This document shows, in pieces, positions 1-5,121 of a stretch of DNA of 6,366 nucleotides. Under the pieces are notes generated by a model that saw only the letters and a program-made list of their open reading frames with translations, was not told the DNA's origin and did not search any database. The DNA is from Saprospiraceae bacterium (lineage in GTDB: Bacteria > Bacteroidota > Bacteroidia > Chitinophagales > Saprospiraceae), in the NCBI GenBank assembly GCA_020852155.1, contig JADZBJ010000329.1, forward strand, positions 1-6,366, given 5' to 3'. Both the position numbers and the translations under genes were made by a program. How positions within the stretch are numbered: the first letter of the stretch is position 1; the number at the start of each line of letters is the position of its first letter.

Positions 1-22
1 ATTAGGGCATATTGCACAGCCT

Positions 23-30
23 TACCTTTG
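23..30 (+). promoter_or_regulatory. Putative Bacteroidota -7 promoter element
   Basis: TACCTTTG matches the Bacteroidota primary-sigma -7 consensus TAnnTTTG exactly. TTAG at 2-5, 17 bp upstream, is a 3-of-4 match to the -33 TTTG. Transcription would begin near 36-40, giving a leader of only about 10-15 nt before the ATG at 51. The -33 part is weak and the window edge hides further context. Confidence 0.45.
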
Positions 31-50
31 TTATATTCGAAATTCATGTC

Positions 51-722
51 ATGAAAACTATTCCACGCATACTCCTATTTTTACTGATCTCCACGTTGTT
101 TCTGACTTGGCAATGCCATAAAAACGATCAAATTACCACCACGGTAAACGGACGAGTATATGATCGCGTGACGGGTGAGCCGATTGAAGGGGCGCATATT
201 ATCTTTAAGGTAAATAAAGACAATGCTGGAGAGATAAAAGAATATGTTCAAAGCTCAGGGCCGGACGGCGCTTACTCAATTAGCCATACAGGGGAAGAAC
301 CTGAGAAAATAAAGCATTACTCAACAGGGAAAGATGGGTACTTAGGGTTAGGTGAAGTACCTGTTCAATTTAATGAAGGGAAGAATGTACTTGATTTTAA
401 TTTACTTGCACGAGATGGAGTACTCTGTATTTCATTGCAACATCATTTTTCCAGCGAGGATAGTATCTATATTAAATGCTTCAACAATGCATACAAAACC
501 TATTCAGGGATTCAATCACCTTCTAATTCTACACAGTTAAAATATGAATCAGTATCAGTAGGAATGACAAAAAAAATTTGGATTACATTATTACCAGGCG
601 ACTTTCAAACTTATATACAATGGGGACAAGAAAGGCCTGCTAATAACGTATTCTCCTTCAATCATCAGGATTCAATTTACTTACCAAGGTTTGATACCAC
701 AACTTTCAATATTATATATTAG
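51..722 (+). CDS. Probable lipoprotein with carboxypeptidase-regulatory-like domain
   Basis: Encodes 223 residues from the ATG at 51. The first 21 residues look like a lipoprotein signal: Lys2 and Arg6, a Leu/Ile/Phe-rich core (7-18), then TWQC with Cys22 as the likely lipidated residue. The lipobox is non-canonical but the charged HKND that follows is common in Bacteroidota lipoproteins. Residues about 28-118 resemble a carboxypeptidase-regulatory-like beta-sandwich (VNGRVYDRVTGEPIEGAHI, then PDGAYSIS and a closing FNLLARDG), a fold used in surface and periplasmic proteins of this phylum. Residues 121-223 I do not recognise; they look beta-rich. ATG 51 is preferred to the in-frame TTG at 12 because the signal peptide then starts at its Lys/Arg-containing end and because a promoter-like element lies between the two. 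The gene is AT-rich relative to its neighbours and convergent with the helicase gene. Substrate and role are unknown; surface or periplasmic location is inferred. Confidence 0.75.
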   Translation: MKTIPRILLFLLISTLFLTWQCHKNDQITTTVNGRVYDRVTGEPIEGAHIIFKVNKDNAGEIKEYVQSSGPDGAYSISHTGEEPEKIKHYSTGKDGYLGLGEVPVQFNEGKNVLDFNLLARDGVLCISLQHHFSSEDSIYIKCFNNAYKTYSGIQSPSNSTQLKYESVSVGMTKKIWITLLPGDFQTYIQWGQERPANNVFSFNHQDSIYLPRFDTTTFNIIY

Positions 723-832
723 TTGATCGAGGAAAAACAATTTTATTCAATCATAGATATACTACACTGATCAATCAAGTAACATCCTAATATTTTCATG
801 GCGAGATCATCACACACCCGAACTATTAATTT

Positions 833-869
833 AATCGAATCAATCGGATTTAATCGGATCAATCGAATC
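833..869. repeat. Four-copy 9-bp tandem repeat at the helicase 3' end
   Basis: Four near-identical 9-mers lie head to tail on the plus strand: AATCGAATC (833-841), AATCGGATT (842-850), one extra T at 851, AATCGGATC (852-860) and AATCGAATC (861-869). The consensus is AATCGRATY and the two outer copies are identical. The last copy overlaps the helicase stop codon (868-870), so almost all of the array would lie in the 3' untranslated part of the helicase transcript. No G+C-rich stem or T-run follows, so it does not look like an intrinsic terminator. Function unknown. Confidence 0.7.
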
Positions 870-2106
870 ATTTCTTCCGCTCCTTCTTGCGCATCCACTT
901 CTCTGCTTTTTCGATTTCCAGCAGCGTGGCCTGCCATTTATCGCCGGCGGCTTTGCTGAGGTCGAGCGTATCGCTGTAGTCGTGTTTTGAAATGTCGAGT
1001 ACTGCAATTTTTTTGCCCAAAAACTCCTCAATTTCGGCCAGCATGGGTTTTTCCTCAGTGCTGCAAAACGACACTGCCAGTCCCTTTTTTTCGCCACGGC
1101 CTGTCCGCCCGACGCGGTGAACATAGTTTTCGGCAATGTCCGGCAAGTCGTAATTGACCACCATATCAACATCTGGAATATCAATACCGCGAGCGCTGAC
1201 GTCGGTGGCAATCAGGAGTTTGATTTGCCCCTTTCTGAATTGTTCCATGGCTGTCAGTCGCTCTTTTTGGTCTTTGTCGCCGTGAATATTGAGCGCAGGA
1301 ATGCCCACGCGTTCCATGGCTTTCAATACGCGCTCGGCGCGCACTTTTGTCCGTACGAAAGTGATGATTTTGCTATCCGGGTTTTCTTCGATCAGCCTTT
1401 CGAGGAAAAAACGCTTGTCGTCCATTTCAATAAAAGCCAGCGAGTGCTGAATATTCTTGGCGACCGGGTCTTTTGGCGAAATCTGGATTCTGATGGCATT
1501 CCTGACTAATGAATAAGCCAGTTTTTTAATTTTTTCATTGATGGTCGCTGAAAAAAACAGCGTTTGGTGGTTTCGGGGCAGTCGCTTGTGAATATCCTGA
1601 ATGTCTTTCAAAAAGCCGAGATCCAGCATTCGGTCGGCCTCGTCCAGCACCAGTGTTTGTACCTGATCGAGGTGAATAAAACCCTGACTGGCCAGGTCGA
1701 ACATCCGGCCGGGCGTCGTCACCAAAATGTCTATTCCTCGCTCCAGTCGGGCGATTTGCGGATCTTGCTCCACGCCGCCGAACACACAGAGGACTTTAGC
1801 GCGGGTGTGACGGCCTATTTTTTCAAATACTTCAGTGATTTGCAACGCCAGTTCGCGGGTCGGCACCATGACGACGCAACGGATTCCTTCGGTGCGACTC
1901 GACGATTTGTAGGCATGTATCATGTGCAAAACGGGTATTGCAAACGCCGCTGTTTTGCCAGTGCCGGTTTGAGCGATGGCCAGCACATCTTCGCCTTTCA
2001 GGATGTGCCCGATAGCCTTGAACTGAATATCGGTAGGGCGTTTAAACCCTAATTCAGCGAGGTTGCGTCTTATTTCCGGCGCTATGCGGTAGTCGTCAAA
2101 TTTCAT
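868..2106 (-). CDS. DEAD-box ATP-dependent RNA helicase, RhlE-like
   Basis: A complete 412-residue superfamily 2 RNA helicase that would use ATP to unwind short RNA duplexes or remodel RNA-protein complexes in the cytoplasm, typically in ribosome assembly, RNA decay or cold adaptation. All core motifs are visible in order: Q motif (Gly20-Gln28, with upstream Phe3), motif I AQTGTGKT (45-52), Ia PTRELA (82-87), Ib TPGR (131-134), II DEAD (155-158), III SAT (186-188), V ATDVSARGID (300-309) and VI HRVGRTGR (330-337). The C-terminal extension after the second RecA domain is short (about 50 residues) and ends in a basic cluster, RKKERKK, probably RNA-binding. It lacks the long DbpA/RNA-binding extension of DeaD/CsdA, so RhlE-like is the best subgroup; the exact paralogue cannot be named because Bacteroidota carry several. 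It starts at ATG 2106 and is separated by 119 bp from the upstream same-strand gene, so it probably has its own promoter. Confidence 0.95.
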   Translation of the reverse strand: MKFDDYRIAPEIRRNLAELGFKRPTDIQFKAIGHILKGEDVLAIAQTGTGKTAAFAIPVLHMIHAYKSSSRTEGIRCVVMVPTRELALQITEVFEKIGRHTRAKVLCVFGGVEQDPQIARLERGIDILVTTPGRMFDLASQGFIHLDQVQTLVLDEADRMLDLGFLKDIQDIHKRLPRNHQTLFFSATINEKIKKLAYSLVRNAIRIQISPKDPVAKNIQHSLAFIEMDDKRFFLERLIEENPDSKIITFVRTKVRAERVLKAMERVGIPALNIHGDKDQKERLTAMEQFRKGQIKLLIATDVSARGIDIPDVDMVVNYDLPDIAENYVHRVGRTGRGEKKGLAVSFCSTEEKPMLAEIEEFLGKKIAVLDISKHDYSDTLDLSKAAGDKWQATLLEIEKAEKWMRKKERKK

Positions 2107-2131
2107 AAATGTAAAGGCGAAAGAAAATGAT

Positions 2132-2219
2132 GAATTATGAATGATAAACGATGAATACCGACCTGAAAATCAAGATGTTAGGTATGCAATATCAGTCAAA
2201 ATTTGCCACTTCATAATTC
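2132..2219. repeat. Inverted repeat in the gap before the helicase gene
   Basis: GAATTATGAA (2132-2141) is the exact reverse complement of TTCATAATTC (2210-2219), with 68 bp between the arms. The left arm sits in a run of ATGAAT/ATGATA-like words (2128-2156). The arms nearly span the whole intergenic region between the acyltransferase and helicase genes. They are A+T-rich and far apart, so a stable hairpin is unlikely; a decayed dispersed repeat or a chance match is more probable. Confidence 0.5.
2171..2200 (-). promoter_or_regulatory. Weak candidate promoter for the helicase gene
   Basis: Read on the minus strand, TTTG (2200-2197) is followed after 16 nt by TAACATCTTG (2180-2171), a degraded version of the Bacteroidota -33 TTTG / -7 TAnnTTTG pair: the -7 element has one extra spacer base and loses one T. 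Transcription would begin near 2165, about 60 nt before the helicase ATG. The match is imperfect and is reported only because some promoter is expected in this 119-bp gap. Confidence 0.2.
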
Positions 2220-2225
2220 GTTGGG

Positions 2226-3185
2226 TTAGTGTTTCTGCATAAATGCCCGCATGCGCCACCACCACGACCACTCTTTTTGCAGGCGAAAGTACGGACGTTG
2301 TCGCGCTCCGAAGGCACGTCGTCCAGTTTCAATATTGGGCATCATGCTGCCTTCAAAGTCAAAGATCGGGCATTGCAGGATGTTTTTTGCATAACGAATC
2401 GCCGCCCACTTCAACAATACAGCACTGCCGGATGAACGCAACCGCGCGTCGTCGCCACTAAACAGGTAGTAGGCCGATTGTTGATCGTACACGAGGAGCG
2501 CCGCAGAATGCACCTCGCCGGTATGAGCATCTTCAGCGATCCAGCAGCGGCAACGGTCATGTGCGACCAACGCCTTGACCACACGCTCAAAAAAAGAAAA
2601 ATCGAGCGGCAGTTGGGCATCCTGACGTTCAAAAGACAGGCTGCACATGCGGTGCAACAGTTGAATATCGGCTTCAGCAGGCACGCGATCAACAACGCGG
2701 ACCAGCGTTTCGGCTTTCCGAATTTTGGCCTGGTATTTTTTATGAATTTGCTGAAATATCGCCGCCTCCGGTTGCTGCAAATCCAGGTAGTATGAGTAGC
2801 GAGTTGTTTGCCGAAAACCGCGCCAGTAAAAAGGCAGCCAGTTCGTGACGGTATAATTGAAATCCTGAAAAAAGGAGGCCGGTTTTAGTGGAATTTGATC
2901 GAGTAATTCGGCGTAAAAATGAGTTTCGTTGTCGTGTGTCCTGTATGCTGGAAGTAAGTACGGCCCGTGAAACTTGCTGAGTAAGGGCATGGTCACAAAC
3001 GTCCATATCCATTTTTTTTTCAGGAAATACGGCATCACGGCCACTGTTTTACCGCCGGATTCGACGGTGGCTGCCGACCAGGCGCTGTCGCCACAGACGG
3101 CGTCCAGGTACCAGTCGTGCATAAAAAGCGGAAAATCGTCTGGCGCATTGACGCAAAAATTGCGGTAGCGATCCAGGGCGTTCAC
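2226..3185 (-). CDS. FemAB/GNAT-like acyltransferase family protein
   Basis: A 319-residue cytoplasmic protein resembling Bacteroidota proteins annotated as GNAT-family acetyltransferases of the FemAB-like (Acetyltransf_6) type; assignment is from overall pattern, not a search. The central region has the basic helix typical of this group (IHKKYQAKIRKAE, 147-159), followed by the second acyltransferase-like half: CRCWIAED (212-219), SAALLVYD (227-234), AYYLFSGDD (238-246) and FDFEGSMMPNIE (275-286). The last two match the substrate-side and closing segments of the family. The C terminus is rich in aromatic and basic residues (EWSWWWRMRAF, 305-315), possibly a membrane-peripheral element. The start is GTG at 3185, which overlaps the nspC TGA stop as GTGA, implying translational coupling; an A-rich stretch lies just upstream. 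The acceptor is unknown: candidates are a cell-envelope precursor or a small amine, both guesses. Acyl-donor specificity cannot be read from the sequence. Confidence 0.75.
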   Translation of the reverse strand: MNALDRYRNFCVNAPDDFPLFMHDWYLDAVCGDSAWSAATVESGGKTVAVMPYFLKKKWIWTFVTMPLLSKFHGPYLLPAYRTHDNETHFYAELLDQIPLKPASFFQDFNYTVTNWLPFYWRGFRQTTRYSYYLDLQQPEAAIFQQIHKKYQAKIRKAETLVRVVDRVPAEADIQLLHRMCSLSFERQDAQLPLDFSFFERVVKALVAHDRCRCWIAEDAHTGEVHSAALLVYDQQSAYYLFSGDDARLRSSGSAVLLKWAAIRYAKNILQCPIFDFEGSMMPNIETGRRAFGARQRPYFRLQKEWSWWWRMRAFMQKH

Positions 3186-4318
3186 GAAAGCCGTTTTTTG
3201 TAATCGTTGTAACCAAAACGGCGCACCATTTCAAGATTGCCGTCGGTGTGCATAATTGCGATGGAAGGGTGTGTTACGCCATTGAACGTGGTGGTTTTGA
3301 CCATCGTATAATGAATCATATCTTCAAAAACGACGCGTTGGCCCACTTTCAACTTTTCATCAAATGCGTATTCTTCCATGTAATCGCCGCTCAGGCAACT
3401 CACACCGCCCAGGCGATAACGATGTTTGTCGGTGGGTTTGACGTCGCTCGAAGCGCCTCGAACGCGCGGGCGATAAGGCATTTCGAGGGTATCAGGCATG
3501 TGGCAGGTGAATGACGAATCGAGGATGGCGGTTTTTACGCCTTTGTTGTTCACAATATCCAGCACGGTGGAGACCAGCACGCCAGTGTCCCAGGCAAAAG
3601 CAGAACCCGGTTCGAGGATGACCTGCAGGTGCGGGTATCTTTTTTTGAAACCTTTCAACACACCAATCAGGTGCTCCACATCGTAGCCCTGGCGGGTCAT
3701 CAGGTGGCCGCCGCCAAAATTAACCCATTTCAGTTTCGGGAAAAACGCGCTGAATTGGCGTTCGAAATGCTGTAACAGTTGTTCGAGGTCGTAACTGCTA
3801 CTTTCACAGAGTGTATGAAAATGCAGCCCCTCGACGCCTTCGGGCAGTTTGCCTTTGAAATTTTCCAGCGGCTCGCCCAGGCGCGACCCCGGTGATGCGG
3901 GATTGTATAAATCCGTTTCAACGGGCGACCAGCCCGGATTGACACGAATGCCCATGCTGACGGGTTCGTTGTGGCGTTCAACCCGACCTTTGTATTTTTT
4001 AAATTGGGCGATACTATTGAACGTAATATGGCTGCTGTATTTCAGGATTTTGGAAAATTCGCCGGGCAAATAGGCTACCGAGTAGGTATGCGATCTGGTT
4101 TTCATTTCTTCAAAACACAGACGAGCCTCTGACAACGATGAAGCAGTGGCGCCATGTACATATTCCCGAACAATCGGGAAGGCGCTCCACATTGAAAAAC
4201 CTTTAAAAGCCAGGATGATCTGTACATCGGCTTCTTTTTGAACTCGTGCAATCAGGCTCAGGTTCCGGCGCAGCGCCGCTTCGTCAAGGACAAAACAAGG
4301 CGAAGGAGTATTTTTCAA
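3182..4318 (-). CDS. nspC: Carboxynorspermidine/carboxyspermidine decarboxylase
   Basis: A 378-residue PLP-dependent, alanine-racemase-fold (type III) decarboxylase that removes CO2 from carboxynorspermidine or carboxyspermidine, the last step of the alternative polyamine pathway that works with carboxyspermidine dehydrogenase; the dehydrogenase gene is not in the window. Key features are the opening PSPCFVLDE, the PLP-binding lysine in LAFKGFSMW (Lys39), the EGLHFHTLCES segment, the glycine loop NFGGGH, EPGSAFAWDTG for phosphate binding, and the C-terminal GGVSCLSGDYMEEY with the cysteine and aspartate expected at the active site across the dimer interface. Length is normal. The start must be TTG at 4318: no ATG occurs in frame before Met43, which is already past the catalytic lysine, and the TTG lies where family members begin. 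The gene begins 41 bp after the DUF4290 stop and overlaps the next gene by 4 bp. The product in Bacteroidota is probably spermidine, inferred from the phylum. Confidence 0.92.
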   Translation of the reverse strand: MKNTPSPCFVLDEAALRRNLSLIARVQKEADVQIILAFKGFSMWSAFPIVREYVHGATASSLSEARLCFEEMKTRSHTYSVAYLPGEFSKILKYSSHITFNSIAQFKKYKGRVERHNEPVSMGIRVNPGWSPVETDLYNPASPGSRLGEPLENFKGKLPEGVEGLHFHTLCESSSYDLEQLLQHFERQFSAFFPKLKWVNFGGGHLMTRQGYDVEHLIGVLKGFKKRYPHLQVILEPGSAFAWDTGVLVSTVLDIVNNKGVKTAILDSSFTCHMPDTLEMPYRPRVRGASSDVKPTDKHRYRLGGVSCLSGDYMEEYAFDEKLKVGQRVVFEDMIHYTMVKTTTFNGVTHPSIAIMHTDGNLEMVRRFGYNDYKKRLS

Positions 4319-4359
4319 TGTGATACTGGATAATGTGATGATGTAATAATGATGTGGAA

Positions 4360-5103
4360 TTATCTGCGATGTCTGCGGCCGCCGCTATTGTTGCTGTTAT
4401 TGCCGCCGCGATTATTTTGACCGCCGCCATTGTTGTTGCCGCTGCCGCCGTTTTTGTTCTTTTTGCCGCGACCACGAGTGCGCTTGCGAACACCGCCGCT
4501 TTGGGTGTCCATATTTTTGATGTTTTTGGCGCTGGCTGCGAGTCGGTCAAGTGATTCGTAGCCTTCGTGCAATTCAAGGCGACCACCTGAAATGAGTTCG
4601 AGGTCTTCCTTGACGATGTCGTCACTGACGTAGTGTTCCTTGTTCCAGGTTTTATAGGCCAATTTCATGTATGAGCCAATCACTTCTACCAGACCCTCTT
4701 TTTTAGGACCGTCGGGCATTTCGATGGCTTTTTCGATGAGCCGGTGTACGCCGTTGCCATAGTGACGGAATCGCATGGTGGAGGTTGGGTAGCCAATGGG
4801 TTCCGGCTTGGCGCGGTCTTCCCTGCGGCGGATGATAATACCCGGAGGAGTCGTCACATCCAGTTCATAATTGGCGATTTCAAACACCTGATTCCAGAGT
4901 TTATCGCGGTAGTCATCCATATTCCTGTTGCCCTGAGGCCCCAGTTGAATCATCAGGCTGATGATGGTTTCTACTGTTTTTTGTCTTTTTTGAGGGTGTT
5001 CAATGGTCAGCGCATGCTGCACCATTTCCTGTATGCTGCGGCCGTATTCCGGGAAACGAACGTGTTCGCGTTCGGTATTATAAGCAATATCCAATTCGTT
5101 CAT
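4360..5103 (-). CDS. DUF4290 family protein with basic Gly/Asn/Arg-rich tail
   Basis: A 247-residue protein that I recognise as the DUF4290 family, found in Bacteroidota and without an established function. The folded part, about residues 1-195, is probably mostly helical; conserved-looking stretches are YNTEREHVRFPEYGRSIQEMV (6-26, split by Pro18), LGPQGNRNMDDYRDKLWNQVF (54-74), and SYMKLAYKTWNKEHYVSDD (144-162). Residues 205-247 form a low-complexity tail made almost only of Gly, Asn, Arg and Lys, with RKRTRGRGKK at 206-215 and RRHRR at the end. Such tails are usually disordered and bind RNA or other polyanions; that is inferred, not shown. No signal peptide or membrane segment. It lies 18 bp after glmS and 41 bp before nspC, so it is probably cotranscribed with both. 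The ATG at 5103 is the only reasonable start. Confidence 0.85.
   Translation of the reverse strand: MNELDIAYNTEREHVRFPEYGRSIQEMVQHALTIEHPQKRQKTVETIISLMIQLGPQGNRNMDDYRDKLWNQVFEIANYELDVTTPPGIIIRRREDRAKPEPIGYPTSTMRFRHYGNGVHRLIEKAIEMPDGPKKEGLVEVIGSYMKLAYKTWNKEHYVSDDIVKEDLELISGGRLELHEGYESLDRLAASAKNIKNMDTQSGGVRKRTRGRGKKNKNGGSGNNNGGGQNNRGGNNSNNSGGRRHRR
4377..4460. repeat. Low-complexity triplet run encoding the DUF4290 tail
   Basis: The DNA for the Gly/Asn-rich tail is built from interspersed GCC/GTT/ATT triplets on the plus strand (GGC, AAC and AAT codons on the coding strand). It is not a perfect microsatellite but is repetitive enough to change length by slippage. Because it is triplet-based, such changes would keep the reading frame and only alter tail length. 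Confidence 0.6.
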
Positions 5104-5121
5104 AAAAACGGGTTTTGTGGG

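Noticed and set aside
12..50. TTG start extending the lipoprotein by 13 residues
   Set aside because: It puts extra uncharged and acidic residues before the natural signal peptide, and a promoter-like element lies within the extension.
723..774. TTGATC (723-728) and GATCAA (769-774) as a terminator stem after the lipoprotein gene
   Set aside because: Only 6 bp, A+T-rich, a 40-nt loop and no T-run after it; not a credible intrinsic terminator.
1564..2052. 162-codon plus-strand open frame inside the helicase gene
   Set aside because: It is antisense to a helicase with every motif intact, and its translation resembles no protein family I know; other plus-strand frames at 1117-1509 and 2478-2795 are rejected for the same reason.
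4354..4554. Plus-strand frame encoding an Ala/Ile/Val-rich, membrane-like peptide
   Set aside because: It is the antisense reading of the Gly/Asn codon repeats of the DUF4290 tail; GGC and AAT/AAC codons read backwards give Ala, Ile and Val automatically.
4284..4625. 113-codon minus-strand frame across the DUF4290/nspC junction
   Set aside because: It is an out-of-frame reading of the DUF4290 tail (runs of Ala and Thr) and continues out of frame into nspC; no family resemblance.
5105..5116. AAAAC/GTTTT palindrome between glmS and the DUF4290 gene
   Set aside because: The 2-nt loop is too tight for a stable hairpin and the stem is nearly all A-T; the 18-bp gap suggests read-through rather than termination.
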